DNA of 64,000 bases from an uncultured Prevotellaceae bacterium (GTDB lineage Bacteria; Bacteroidota; Bacteroidia; Bacteroidales; Bacteroidaceae), in contig CADCIB010000007.1 of assembly GCA_902801375.1 (NCBI GenBank), positions 162,083 to 226,082 of the forward strand, written 5' to 3'. The notes beneath the pieces were generated by a model that was not told the DNA's origin, did no database searches, and worked only from the letters and a program-made list of their open reading frames with translations. Every line of letters begins with the position of its first letter. Position 1 is the stretch's first letter. A program made the position numbers and the translations under genes. This document shows positions 1 to 8,989 of this stretch, in pieces.

Positions 1-140
1 CCGAACATGTCGCCGTGGTCGGTCACGGCCATTCCGCGCATGCCGTTGTCGACGGCTTTCTTCACGAGGTTCTTGATGCTCGACTGGCCGTCGAGTATCG
101 AGTAGTAGGTGTGTACGTGCAAGTGTACGAAGTCTTCCAT
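1..140 (-). CDS. dnaE: DNA polymerase III subunit alpha, 5' end only
   Basis: Reading the minus strand from the ATG at 138-140 gives 46 codons before the window edge. They contain the N-terminal PHP-domain signatures [13 protein letters not shown] and TDHGDMFG, which mark the start of the replicative polymerase alpha subunit. The enzyme copies chromosomal DNA as the catalytic subunit of Pol III. Only the first few percent of a protein usually over 1100 residues is visible, so nothing can be said about the polymerase domain. A good promoter lies just upstream. Confidence 0.9.
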   Translation of the reverse strand, partial: MEDFVHLHVHTYYSILDGQSSIKNLVKKAVDNGMRGMAVTDHGDMF

Positions 141-167
141 AGGGGCAAATGATGTTTTTTTCGTTTG

Positions 168-199
168 CAAATATACGGCTTTTAATTGAAACGGCCAAA
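168..199 (-). promoter_or_regulatory. Promoter of dnaE
   Basis: On the minus strand a TATATTTG box (168-175) lies 20 nt downstream of TTTG (196-199). This matches the Bacteroidetes -33 TTTG / -7 TAnnTTTG consensus and sits 28 nt upstream of the dnaE ATG. Confidence 0.7.
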
Positions 200-244
200 C
201 ATTCCTTGAAAGAATGAATGAAAAAAACAATGCGGGTAAAACTG

Positions 245-283
245 AAGGTGCCGCCCTCCCCGTTGCTGGGTTGGCGGCACCTT
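245..283 (-). terminator. Hairpin terminator after the acidic peptide gene
   Basis: An 11-bp GC-rich stem (AAGGTGCCGCC at 245-255 with its complement at 273-283) lies about 30 nt past the stop of the small acidic peptide gene. On the minus strand it is followed by a short T-rich stretch, so it probably ends transcription of the fibronectin-protein/peptide unit. Confidence 0.6.
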
Positions 284-314
284 CGCGCTATACTGTTGTG
301 GATGGGGGATGGAC

Positions 315-503
315 TTAGTAGTCCTCCTCGTCCTCCCAGGTGTTGTAGGTGTGGCGGGCGCGGTTGTCGTCGTCGCCCTCATCGGGATCCGGGTCGGCAA
401 CAATACCATCGTCGCCACTGTTCACGCTGAAGTCTGCCAAAACGGCCTGCACCTCCACGCAGAACACGTCGGTGTTCGGTTGAATATATTCTTTCTTGAT
501 CAT
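315..503 (-). CDS. Small acidic peptide, paralogue of 48028-48213
   Basis: A 62-residue product beginning MIKKEYIQPNTDVF. The N-terminal half is amphipathic (VEVQAVLADFSVN) and the C-terminal half is very acidic (ADPDPDEGDDD, then NTWEDEEDY). No signal peptide, membrane segment or cysteine-rich motif is present, and I do not recognise a named family. The internal ATG at 501-503 is chosen over an upstream one because the upstream 22 codons overlap a conserved non-coding hairpin and MxKxYxxP starts are common in small Bacteroidales proteins. It lies downstream of, and on the same strand as, the 1520-residue fibronectin protein. A near-identical peptide follows the second such protein at 48028, so the pairing is probably functional. 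Confidence 0.7.
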   Translation of the reverse strand: MIKKEYIQPNTDVFCVEVQAVLADFSVNSGDDGIVADPDPDEGDDDNRARHTYNTWEDEEDY

Positions 504-658
504 AGTCTTTTCGTTTTTTTGTGGATTACAATCTTGAGGAGCCTGCCCACGACTTGTGGACGTGAGCAAGCTCGCAGTTCATTTACTTAATAACAACCTT
601 GAGCTGAAGCTCGAGCTCGCTCACGCTCGATAAAGCATGAGCAAGCTCTGCTTTATTC
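504..658 (-). repeat. Spacer with remnant gene end and hairpins
   Basis: This 155-nt spacer between the fibronectin gene and the peptide gene is 76 nt longer than the equivalent spacer at 47949-48027. Read on the minus strand, the extra part ends with the codons for VVIK plus TAA, followed by the same sequence that follows the stop of the second paralogue. It therefore looks like a remnant of an earlier 3' gene end. The spacer also carries a hairpin (about 541-580, stem CCAC/GTGG) shared with the second copy and a GAGCTnAAGCTC palindrome related to repeats upstream of mutY. Confidence 0.6.
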
Positions 659-3600
659 TCACTTAATCACGACCTTTTTGCCGTTGTTGATGTAGACACC
701 CTTCTTCAGGGTTCCAACCTTCACACCGCTGACGGTGTACCAGTCGCCCTCGCCAAGCATGTCGGCGGGCAGGCTGCTGATGCTCGTAGCCTGGCTTCCC
801 TCGCCGAAGTCAAGCACGAAGGTGCGTGCACCCTGTGCCTCCTCCGTGAACTCGAAGTAAGCGCGGAATGCTTTCAGCGTGCGGGCCTTGGCGGTGTGCG
901 CTAGGGTGTTGTCGGCCTTCATGTAATAGATGCCCTCATCCTCAGCTGTAATCTCAAACGGGTTGTAGTAACCAATGAAGCTCACATTACCGTTGGCGAA
1001 CTCAAGTGCGCTGCCCTCAGTGGCGGTGATGATGCGTGTGTTGGCACCTGCGCCATAGCTGTCGAAGACGGGATTGACGAGGTCGTCGCCGCTTTCCCAC
1101 TTGATGATGTAGGGCACACCAGCCTCGAGCGTCTCAACGGGTTGGCCGAAGGAGAGCGTTACAGACGTACCGTCGATGGTGGCATCTTCCAGCGTCTTGG
1201 CGATGGCACCTGCCAGTTCGGTTCCGTCGAGCGTCACGTTGAAGGGCACGGCGAGTGTGTTCCACGAACCGTCCTTGTAGAGTGTGCGGCCCTCGAGCAT
1301 GAAGTTGGCCTGGGCGTTCTCCACGATCAGCTCCGAGTTGTCGGCATCGTCGGCCAGCTTGATGAGGTCGGCATCGACGAAGGCTTTCACCCCATGACGC
1401 GGGAGGAAGGGAACGTCGATTTGAGGCTCATAAGCCACGAGTTGATCAGCTGCTTGAATTGCATCGTATGAACAGAAGTAGAGTGAACCGCTTGTTGTTG
1501 TGTGAATGAAAGCAGCCTCTCCCGGAGCCAACTTGATGTATGTCGGATAATAATCGAAGCCGTCGCCAGCTGCATTCAACTTGAAGAAGTCGGCATCCAG
1601 GATGCCTCCTTCGTTATTATCTATCAACAGCAGATAGGCATCGCAGGTAAAGATGTTACCCACCAAATACCAACCGTCGAAGCTGTTGGTAGATTGTGTA
1701 TACTCAATACTCATCGATAGGATTCTTTCATTGCTTGGGAATGCGAATCCCGAGAATACCAGTGTCTGGTTTTCCTTGTTGGCATAGAGGAATCCGCTAC
1801 CAGCACTGAGGTCGAATGATGCCATGTCGTAATGGCGCCATTCGTTCGTTTGGTTCTGAAGGAAGCGATAGTAGTCATAGTCGCTTTCCAGCAGACCTTC
1901 CACTTCAGTGGAGAAGCTTCCACTGCTCGTCGGCGTACAGATGAGACGGTAGCAGTCGCGGCCTGTGCTTTCGCCATAGCCGGCAATATTCTTCTCGATG
2001 GTCACAGGCAGACTACTTGTGGCCTGAATCAGCTGGCCGCCGTCCTTGATGGTGATGCTTCCACCGTCGATTGTTACGTTGTTGGCCTCAGCGATGACAC
2101 CGGCAGGAATGATGGCATCAGCGAGGATGCTGATGTTGTCATCTGCCGTGGGAGCACCTGCAGGACTCCAGTTGTCGTCCACATTCCATTCGCCAGCCTT
2201 GACAAACACCTTCAGGTTTTCTGGCAATGTGGTGAACGATACAATCTCGCTCCATTCGCTAACAGAGTCGTCGCAAACGCCCTGAACCTGGCACTCGTAT
2301 TCTGTACCTGTCTCCAGGTCGGTGATCTCGATGGATTCTTCGTCCGTGGTGAGTGTCATCCATTCGCCAGCAGGTACAGTTTCCAGTGATCCTATTGACA
2401 CATCGTCAATGAAAAGGTAGTCTTGATCGGCGTCCGTGTGGCGGAAGGCGATATAGCCTTGCTGGCCGGCGAAGTTGCTCAAATCTACCGTGTGCTGAGT
2501 CCAAGTGCTGGAAGCATCTCCTGGTTCATAAAGCAAACTGAACGAAGTCGGGTCGAAATTGTCGGGATCAAAAGTGCCCGTACAAACGTACACATCATAG
2601 TGCTCATGGTAAGTGCCATCATCCATTACCCAGTAGCTCAACGATCCGTCAAGTACGACCTGAGGCGTGATGAGCCAGTTGTCAACACTATAGCTATCGC
2701 TACTCCAACTTCTTGACATAATCATATGGGTGCCACTGTGGCCCGGTATTGACGTTTCGGAGAAAAAGGTTGTGCCTTCGATTGCTCGCCAATCAGTGTA
2801 TTCCGTACCTTCGCCTTGACGAAGTACTGTCCAGCCAGAGAGTTCTCCTGATTCGAAATCATCGAAGAATGATTCTTCTGAGGCTGCCAGGCCTTCTGCC
2901 TTTCTGTATTGCACATTATAGCTGTCGCTAAAGCCCGTCCATGAGACAGTGGCCGAGTTGTGCAAAGCGAGCACCGCGACGTCTCTGGGTTTGATGCAAT
3001 CCGGGATGGTGCAATCCACAGTGAAGTTCACTGGTTCGCTGAAACCACCATCCTTATTAGACACAATTACTTCGTCATTTATGTCGGTTATCGTGTAGCT
3101 GCATTCACCATCGTAATTGCCACTTACCCATACGAATTGAACTTCCGAACCTGCACAGAGAGACAATGTGCCAGATAATGAAGCCCCAGAGCTGAGTGTC
3201 AATGATGCGAGGATATCTTCTGTCTCAACATCCACCACATTGATGGCAGCACCATTCCAACCGTCGCCGTAGCTGTCGGTCAGCTCATAGTTGACTTGAC
3301 ACTGGTCTTCAGGCATGCACTTGTCGGTCTTGAAGCTAACGGCATTTGTCCATTCGCTGGTGCTGTTTCCGCAATTGGCTTGAATCTTCACTTCGTAAGT
3401 AGTGCCCAGCACAAGTCCTGTCAGTGTGTATGGGTTCTCTGTGATAGCAGTCACGGTGCCGTTTACGTCGATGTTCCAGGCATCGGCATCGCTGATCCAG
3501 CTTACCTCTGCAGTAGTTCCACCGGTGTAGTTAACTGTAAGATCGAGAGGCTTCTCGCACGAAGGAATGAGTTCAAACGACACATTGTCAACATGGATAT

Positions 3601-5221
3601 TGTTGTCGGCATTACTTGCTGTGGATTCTGCATAGAATGCAACGTTTACGTTCTGTCCAGCATAGTCGGACAAATCGAGGGCAACGTGCAAAGCTGCAGG
3701 AGTCAGGTCGTTGAGTACATATTCAGATCCTGCGTTGTCCCATTGGCGGAGAATGGTCCAAGTGGCCATGTTGTCAGTGGAAACCAGAACGACAAACTTA
3801 TCGTCAGAACCACTCGTTTGGGGATTTTGCATTGTGCCACTATATGCAGTGTAAGCAACGTCAAAAGCGACGCGAGCATTGCTTTCCAATGGAATGGAAG
3901 GAGATACAATCCACTTTGAACAAGATGCACCATAGATATTGGCAACGAGATGATTCCCGTCCAAAGCTCCATTATTAGTGCCGACGCTCCATCCTGAGGC
4001 AGAAGTGAGAGCCGTTCCATTCATGACATTGCTTAATAGTCCTGAATAGCGCGCCCATCCGGCTGGCATGTTTGTCTCAGAGAAGTCTTGTAAGTAAGGG
4101 AACGACACGGCTGTTGAGAAGGTTCCTTCCACGAAGCTCTCGCAGTTGAGGACCAGGACGCTATAGGTCGTGCCACCATCCAGATTGGAGAGAACGAAAG
4201 TGGGAGAGTCGTTTACCGTTTCCTCCATCCATGCAGAGTCGGTCGACTTCTTGTATCTCACCACCCAAGCTGTCTCCTGGTAGCCTGGTGTCCAGCTGAG
4301 CGTGGCGGAAGAACTTGTAACATCTGTGATTTGCAGATTGGTGGGTGCCGCGCAAGGATTGGCAGTCGTGAAGGTGGTCGACCTGAATGAGCTTGTTGAA
4401 CCGGTACAATCTGTCTGAACACCCACGGCGTAACTCGTATTCTCATCAAGATTTTCAAAGGTGTAAGTCTTTTCAGTCAAACCTTCCACCAATGTCCATT
4501 CGGCATCAGAAGCAACTTTGTAGCGGAGATTCCACTTTTCGCTTTCACTTTCCCACGTCACGGTAGCTCCTACATTGGTGATATTGCTCACACTGATAGC
4601 AGTGGGTATTTCACAACCTGTTGAAGGTGGGATGTAGGAGAAAGTTGTTGAAGGCATGAAATTATGAGAGGTAAAGGTAACACCATCCAAACTGGAACCA
4701 CTCGACCCATAGCCAGAACATCCTGTGTGGCCGCTTTCACCAAGAAATCTGATGTTCTTGTAGCCGGCGTCTGTGGTGTTCTCGATACCTATCAACAGAT
4801 TTCCTCCGCCATAGACAAAGGGGGTGCTGAAGGTGATGGTGAGTGAACCTCCAGAGCCTTCACTCACTACTTCCACAGTACCTTGATACACGATAGTAGC
4901 ATCATCCTTTGACGCGAAAGCACTGATAGTGGGGCTGGCCACTTCCATCAGGTATACATCGACAGTTGAAACCGACGTGTACGGAATGTTATCGGTTTGG
5001 GTGTAGAACTTGATAGAACTGATAGTTCCGCCAGCCATTTTGGTCAGAACTTCAGCAGGAATCACGAACTGACTTTTGGTGAAATCGTCCCAATAGAACA
5101 TGTACGCTGGGACGTGATTGTCGTTAGCTACCGCGTCATACACGGTCAGTTCTTCTTGCGCTCTTGCCCATCCGACTGCGGATAGCAGGAGCATCAGGGT
5201 TAGGAATAATTTACTTTTCAT
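659..5221 (-). CDS. Secreted multi-domain fibronectin type III protein
   Basis: A 1520-residue exported protein. Residues 1-21 form a signal peptide (MKSKLFLTLMLLLS, then AVGWARA). The body holds several fibronectin type III-like modules with the recurring pattern PTxLxxxxxTxxSATLSW and LxxxTxYxVxVxxxC (roughly residues 200-370, 560-640, 755-800, 960-1040). Between them are two lectin-like segments resembling choice-of-anchor J domains (about 375-555 and 800-950) and a DSYGDGWNG module near 650-750. The last 100 residues are almost identical to those of the protein at 43755 and end GVYINNGKKVVIK, a tail common on exported Bacteroidales proteins and possibly a type IX secretion signal. The role is probably adhesion or binding at the cell surface; no catalytic motif was seen. 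It is followed by the acidic peptide gene. Confidence 0.85.
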   Translation of the reverse strand: MKSKLFLTLMLLLSAVGWARAQEELTVYDAVANDNHVPAYMFYWDDFTKSQFVIPAEVLTKMAGGTISSIKFYTQTDNIPYTSVSTVDVYLMEVASPTISAFASKDDATIVYQGTVEVVSEGSGGSLTITFSTPFVYGGGNLLIGIENTTDAGYKNIRFLGESGHTGCSGYGSSGSSLDGVTFTSHNFMPSTTFSYIPPSTGCEIPTAISVSNITNVGATVTWESESEKWNLRYKVASDAEWTLVEGLTEKTYTFENLDENTSYAVGVQTDCTGSTSSFRSTTFTTANPCAAPTNLQITDVTSSSATLSWTPGYQETAWVVRYKKSTDSAWMEETVNDSPTFVLSNLDGGTTYSVLVLNCESFVEGTFSTAVSFPYLQDFSETNMPAGWARYSGLLSNVMNGTALTSASGWSVGTNNGALDGNHLVANIYGASCSKWIVSPSIPLESNARVAFDVAYTAYSGTMQNPQTSGSDDKFVVLVSTDNMATWTILRQWDNAGSEYVLNDLTPAALHVALDLSDYAGQNVNVAFYAESTASNADNNIHVDNVSFELIPSCEKPLDLTVNYTGGTTAEVSWISDADAWNIDVNGTVTAITENPYTLTGLVLGTTYEVKIQANCGNSTSEWTNAVSFKTDKCMPEDQCQVNYELTDSYGDGWNGAAINVVDVETEDILASLTLSSGASLSGTLSLCAGSEVQFVWVSGNYDGECSYTITDINDEVIVSNKDGGFSEPVNFTVDCTIPDCIKPRDVAVLALHNSATVSWTGFSDSYNVQYRKAEGLAASEESFFDDFESGELSGWTVLRQGEGTEYTDWRAIEGTTFFSETSIPGHSGTHMIMSRSWSSDSYSVDNWLITPQVVLDGSLSYWVMDDGTYHEHYDVYVCTGTFDPDNFDPTSFSLLYEPGDASSTWTQHTVDLSNFAGQQGYIAFRHTDADQDYLFIDDVSIGSLETVPAGEWMTLTTDEESIEITDLETGTEYECQVQGVCDDSVSEWSEIVSFTTLPENLKVFVKAGEWNVDDNWSPAGAPTADDNISILADAIIPAGVIAEANNVTIDGGSITIKDGGQLIQATSSLPVTIEKNIAGYGESTGRDCYRLICTPTSSGSFSTEVEGLLESDYDYYRFLQNQTNEWRHYDMASFDLSAGSGFLYANKENQTLVFSGFAFPSNERILSMSIEYTQSTNSFDGWYLVGNIFTCDAYLLLIDNNEGGILDADFFKLNAAGDGFDYYPTYIKLAPGEAAFIHTTTSGSLYFCSYDAIQAADQLVAYEPQIDVPFLPRHGVKAFVDADLIKLADDADNSELIVENAQANFMLEGRTLYKDGSWNTLAVPFNVTLDGTELAGAIAKTLEDATIDGTSVTLSFGQPVETLEAGVPYIIKWESGDDLVNPVFDSYGAGANTRIITATEGSALEFANGNVSFIGYYNPFEITAEDEGIYYMKADNTLAHTAKARTLKAFRAYFEFTEEAQGARTFVLDFGEGSQATSISSLPADMLGEGDWYTVSGVKVGTLKKGVYINNGKKVVIK

Positions 5222-5306
5222 ACGCTAAAATTTTAGTGATTAATTTTGTATTATGTTTAGTTTATGATCTATTCTGCTCTTAGCTCATAGACACTTTTTG
5301 TTGGTG

Positions 5307-5339
5307 CAAAGATAAAGAAAAAATCATTAACGTTGTCAA
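5307..5339 (-). promoter_or_regulatory. Promoter of the 1520-residue fibronectin protein
   Basis: The minus strand carries TATCTTTG (5307-5314) with a TTG at 5337-5339, 22 nt upstream, slightly wider than the usual 19-20 nt spacing. It fits the Bacteroidetes consensus and lies 86 nt before the ATG. Confidence 0.55.
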
Positions 5340-5580
5340 TATTTTCCAAAAAATTACATTTGTTATGTGATTTTCTTGATATTAATCAATAATAATCGCA
5401 TAAACATGCAAGAATCGAGAATAAAGGAATGACTAAAATGTGAAAGGAGAGTGTAGGAGATTGAAGGGGAGAAATGCCAGCGATGGGGTGTTAATATTTT
5501 GTAAAACATTCTTGAATTGTTCAAAAAATCGTAACTTTCGACAAGTTGCTCCGTCTTGACAAAAAAAAAGAATGTTTTTC

Positions 5581-5612
5581 TTTTGTTTTGCGCTCGACTT
5601 TTCGTAACTTTG
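5581..5612 (+). promoter_or_regulatory. Promoter of psd
   Basis: TTTTG (5581-5585) is 19 nt upstream of TAACTTTG (5605-5612), a good Bacteroidetes promoter. The psd ATG is 31 nt downstream. Confidence 0.7.
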
Positions 5613-5643
5613 CACACGATTTGTGTAAAATGCGCAATCGGAA

Positions 5644-6345
5644 ATGGGAAAAAGAATCAGAAAGATAAAGAATATACGCATCCACCGTGAGGGTACGAAT
5701 ACGTTGGCTTATACCGCCATCGGTATGGCTCTCGTGGGTGTGTTGTTTTGGTATGTATTCGACATCGGCATCGTTTTCGACGTGCTCGTATGTCTTATGG
5801 CCGTGGTCTACGGCGTGATGGTGAATTTCTTCCGTTGCCCCATCCGCTATTTCAATGGTGACGACACGGAAGGTATCGTAGTGGCACCCGCCGATGGTAA
5901 AGTGGTGGTGATCGAAGAGGTGGAAGAGGATACGTATTTCCACGACCGACGCATGATGGTGAGCATCTTCATGAGCCTCTTCAATGTGCACGCCAACTGG
6001 TTCCCTGTGGACGGGAAAGTGAAGTTCGTGAAGCATCACGACGGCAATTTCCACAAGGCGTGGCTCCCAAAAGCCAGCGAGGAGAACGAGCGTGCCGACG
6101 TCCTGATAGAGACTGAAGACGGAGAGGAAGTGCTGTGCCGCCAAGTGGCTGGAGCTGTGGCCCGCCGTATCGTGACCTATGCGAAAGACGGCGAAGATTG
6201 TTTCATCGACGAGCATCTGGGCTTCATCAAGTTCGGTTCGCGTGTGGACGTCTTCCTGCCTTTAGGTTCGAAGGTCTGCGTGAAGATGGGGCAGTCGACC
6301 ACTGGCGACCAGACGGTGATTGCCATGCTTCCTGCAAAACACTAA
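5644..6345 (+). CDS. psd: Phosphatidylserine decarboxylase
   Basis: A 233-residue protein of the short phosphatidylserine decarboxylase class, which makes phosphatidylethanolamine at the inner membrane. It has an N-terminal membrane segment (about residues 20-60), the APADGKV motif (D84), NVHANW (H116) and the self-cleavage site FGS at residues 197-199. Cleavage between G198 and S199 would create the pyruvoyl cofactor and a short alpha chain. This class uses a GS site rather than the LGST of the E. coli enzyme. It is followed after 41 nt by pssA, which makes its substrate, so the two form a phospholipid operon. Confidence 0.93.
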   Translation: MGKRIRKIKNIRIHREGTNTLAYTAIGMALVGVLFWYVFDIGIVFDVLVCLMAVVYGVMVNFFRCPIRYFNGDDTEGIVVAPADGKVVVIEEVEEDTYFHDRRMMVSIFMSLFNVHANWFPVDGKVKFVKHHDGNFHKAWLPKASEENERADVLIETEDGEEVLCRQVAGAVARRIVTYAKDGEDCFIDEHLGFIKFGSRVDVFLPLGSKVCVKMGQSTTGDQTVIAMLPAKH

Positions 6346-6386
6346 TTCTTCGCATCCCCTGCACCCTTGAATAAAACTCTCCATTC

Positions 6387-7085
6387 ATGAAGAAACATAT
6401 CCCCAATACAATCACGTGTGGCAACCTGGTTTCTGGGTGCATCGCCATTACGTTCGCTCTCTATGGCAATCCCTCGATGGCTCTGTTGTGGATTGTCGTG
6501 GGTGCCGTGTTCGACTTCTTCGACGGTATGACGGCGCGGCTGCTTCATGTGTCGTCGCCCATTGGCAAGGAGCTCGATTCGCTGGCCGATGTGGTCACCT
6601 TTGGGGTGGCACCGTCGGCAATGCTTTTTTTCCAGTTGGGCATCATGGAATATCCTTCCGTGCTGGAATCCTATCGTAATGTGTTGCCCTATTGTGCCTT
6701 CCTGATGGCGGCCTTCTCGGCACTCCGACTAGCCAAGTTCAATCTCGACGAACGGCAGACGACGTCGTTCATCGGCTTGCCCACACCAGCCAATGCCTTG
6801 TTCTGGGGAGCCCTGATCGTGGGGGGAAGCCATTGGATAGAGGCTTCGAAATGGATGCTGCCCGTGGTAGTGCTCCTGATGCTTGTCAGCTGTTGGCTCT
6901 TGGTGTCGGAGATTCCGATGTTCGCCTTGAAGTTCAAGCAGTGGGGATGGCGGGGCAACGAAGTGAAATACATTTTTGTAGCCACGTCGGCTATCCTCGT
7001 GGCTGTGTTCCGTGTTCCCGGTATCGCCCTCGTCATTGCGTGGTATGTACTCCTTTCCGCTGTTTTGAGCTTTAGAAAAAAATAA
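6387..7085 (+). CDS. pssA: CDP-diacylglycerol-serine O-phosphatidyltransferase
   Basis: A 232-residue integral membrane enzyme that joins serine to CDP-diacylglycerol, giving phosphatidylserine for the Psd enzyme encoded just upstream. The CDP-alcohol phosphotransferase signature is complete: D46-G47-x2-A50-R51-x8-G60-x3-D64-x3-D68. The remaining sequence is strongly hydrophobic with about six to eight membrane segments. Length and start (MKKHIPNTITCGNL) match the family. It is the second gene of the psd operon. Confidence 0.94.
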   Translation: MKKHIPNTITCGNLVSGCIAITFALYGNPSMALLWIVVGAVFDFFDGMTARLLHVSSPIGKELDSLADVVTFGVAPSAMLFFQLGIMEYPSVLESYRNVLPYCAFLMAAFSALRLAKFNLDERQTTSFIGLPTPANALFWGALIVGGSHWIEASKWMLPVVVLLMLVSCWLLVSEIPMFALKFKQWGWRGNEVKYIFVATSAILVAVFRVPGIALVIAWYVLLSAVLSFRKK

Positions 7086-7108
7086 CCCCCTCAACTCCTT
7101 ACTCAAAA

Positions 7109-7372
7109 ATGGTCATATTGAAAGTGCTTCTCCTCCTGATTGTTTTGGGTTTCCTCTTCTGCGTAGTGGTGGCCGTACGCCTTGTATGGTCGGCACGCCA
7201 TCTGTTCCAGATGTTTCGTGGAGGGCAAGCATCACGCCAGGAAGAAACCTATGGCCAAACCGTCAATACAGGTGACGGAACCATTGTCGACCGACGCTCT
7301 CCGCAAGATGCCGGCAAGAGAATCATTGCCGACGACGAGGGCGAATATGTGGAGTTCGAAGAGACTTCTTAG
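7109..7372 (+). CDS. DUF4834 family small membrane protein
   Basis: An 87-residue protein with one N-terminal membrane helix (MVILKVLLLLIVLGFLFCVV) and a polar tail rich in acidic residues. Proteins of this type (DUF4834) commonly follow pssA in Bacteroidetes. The function is unknown. It starts 23 nt after pssA and is probably co-transcribed. Confidence 0.75.
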   Translation: MVILKVLLLLIVLGFLFCVVVAVRLVWSARHLFQMFRGGQASRQEETYGQTVNTGDGTIVDRRSPQDAGKRIIADDEGEYVEFEETS

Positions 7373-7444
7373 TCCTTCCTTCGTGTGGTTCCGATGGGTA
7401 GTTCTTGCCATCATGAATGATATCCAAATCAAAACGATAAAACT

Positions 7445-8986
7445 ATGAGAAAAGCAATCATGACGATTGTGCTGTTGGTGGCCACAACGGCCGCAATGGC
7501 GCTGCCCCGCCCCAAGTTGGTGGTGGGTATTGCGGTGGACCAGATGCGCTGGGACTACCTCTACCGTTTCTACGATGAATACACCGACGGCGGATTCCGA
7601 CGCATGCTCGGTGAGGGTTTCACCTGCGAGAATTGTCAAATCAACTACATCCCCTCGATCACTGCCATTGGCCACGCTTCCGTATTCACAGGTTCTGTGC
7701 CCGCCATTCACGGCATTGCCGGCAACAACTATCTGCTTGGTGGTTCGATGGTGTATTGCTGTGAAGACGACTCTGTCCAGACCGTTGGAAGTACTACCAA
7801 AGCTGGTCTTCGCTCGCCGCGACTGATGTTGACGACCACCATCGGCGATGAGTTGAAGACGGCCACCGACTGGCGGTCGCGCGTAGTGGGCGTGTCATTT
7901 AAAGACCGTGCAGCCATCCTGCCCGCCGGCCATCAGGCCGATGCCGCCTACTGGTTCGACTCAAAGGCTCTCTGCTTCATCTCCAGTACCTATTACATGC
8001 AGGAATTGCCGAAGTGGGTGACCGACTACAACAAGCAGCTGCTGAAAGATCTGGCCCGCGTGAAGAAAGAGCATGAAGCCCCTGTGCAGCATCGCTCGGG
8101 CAAGGAGGCCAGCGACATCGACTATGTTCAGTATACCCCGCTGGGCAACCGCATGACCGCCGAGATGGCCCGTCTGGCTGTGGAGAACTATCAGCTGGGA
8201 CAGCGTGGAGAGACCGACATGCTGACCGTCAGTTTCTCGTGCACCGACATCACCGGCCACCGATTTGGTACCCATCACGAGCGAACCCACGAACAGTATA
8301 TCGAACTCGACAGAGACCTTGCCCGTCTGTTCACCTATCTCGATGAAAAAGTAGGGCGGGGCGAGTATCTCGTGTTCCTGACCGCTGACCACGGGGCAGC
8401 CAATGGAATTCTGCAAAACCAGGAGCATCGTGTGCCCGCAGATGGCTTCTTTGTGCCCAAGGAGGAGAAGGCTCTGAACGAGTTCTTGAAAAAGGAATTC
8501 CAAACCGAAGAGAAACTTTCCAAGTACATCATGGACTATAAGGTGGTAATCGACCGCGAGGCCGTTGCCCGTGCGCAGGTAGATATTAATAAGGTACGCG
8601 AGAAGGTGGTGGAGCATTTCACCAATCGCAAAGGCGTGGCTTACTGCTTCGATTTGGAAAAGGCTCCCCAGGCCAGTGTGCCAGCAATCATCCGCGAGAA
8701 GGCCATCAACGGCTATCACCACGAGCGTAGCGGCGACATTCAGATCATTCTCGAACCTGCCCACTATGGGGTTGGAAACGAAATAGACGCAGGCACCACC
8801 CACGGGTTGTGGAATCCCTACGACTGCCATATCCCCTTCGTGCTGATGGGGTGGGGCGTGAAGCACGGAGCTACACAGGCCGAGTGCCACATTACTGACA
8901 TCGCACCCACCATCTGTGCACTGCTCCACATTCAGATGCCCAATGGCTGCATTGGTACGGCTGTGACTCAAGTGACTGATAAGTAG
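7445..8986 (+). CDS. Secreted alkaline phosphatase superfamily enzyme
   Basis: A 513-residue exported hydrolase (signal peptide MRKAIMTIVLLVATTAAMA). It belongs to the alkaline phosphatase / nucleotide pyrophosphatase superfamily, close to the PafA-type phosphatases of Bacteroidetes. The first metal ligand lies in GIAVDQMRWD (D32) and the likely nucleophile is T73 in NYIPSITAIGH. Further metal ligands are in SCTDITGHRFG, LTADHGA and DAGTTHG. It probably releases phosphate from phosphomonoesters in the periplasm. The next gene begins 3 nt after its stop, so they are probably co-transcribed. Confidence 0.85.
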   Translation: MRKAIMTIVLLVATTAAMALPRPKLVVGIAVDQMRWDYLYRFYDEYTDGGFRRMLGEGFTCENCQINYIPSITAIGHASVFTGSVPAIHGIAGNNYLLGGSMVYCCEDDSVQTVGSTTKAGLRSPRLMLTTTIGDELKTATDWRSRVVGVSFKDRAAILPAGHQADAAYWFDSKALCFISSTYYMQELPKWVTDYNKQLLKDLARVKKEHEAPVQHRSGKEASDIDYVQYTPLGNRMTAEMARLAVENYQLGQRGETDMLTVSFSCTDITGHRFGTHHERTHEQYIELDRDLARLFTYLDEKVGRGEYLVFLTADHGAANGILQNQEHRVPADGFFVPKEEKALNEFLKKEFQTEEKLSKYIMDYKVVIDREAVARAQVDINKVREKVVEHFTNRKGVAYCFDLEKAPQASVPAIIREKAINGYHHERSGDIQIILEPAHYGVGNEIDAGTTHGLWNPYDCHIPFVLMGWGVKHGATQAECHITDIAPTICALLHIQMPNGCIGTAVTQVTDK

Positions 8987-8989
8987 TAG

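Larger units (their letters stand above)
5222..5643. promoter_or_regulatory. AT-rich divergent intergenic region
   Basis: A 422-nt AT-rich gap between the divergent fibronectin gene and psd. A TATCTTTG box on the minus strand (5307-5314) gives the fibronectin gene a leader of roughly 80 nt. The psd promoter lies near the right edge. Nothing else was recognised; short open frames here look random. Confidence 0.5.

Noticed and set aside
315-569. Longer version of the acidic peptide starting at 569
   Set aside because: The extra 22 codons overlap a hairpin that is conserved as DNA in both cassettes; the inner ATG gives a better start.
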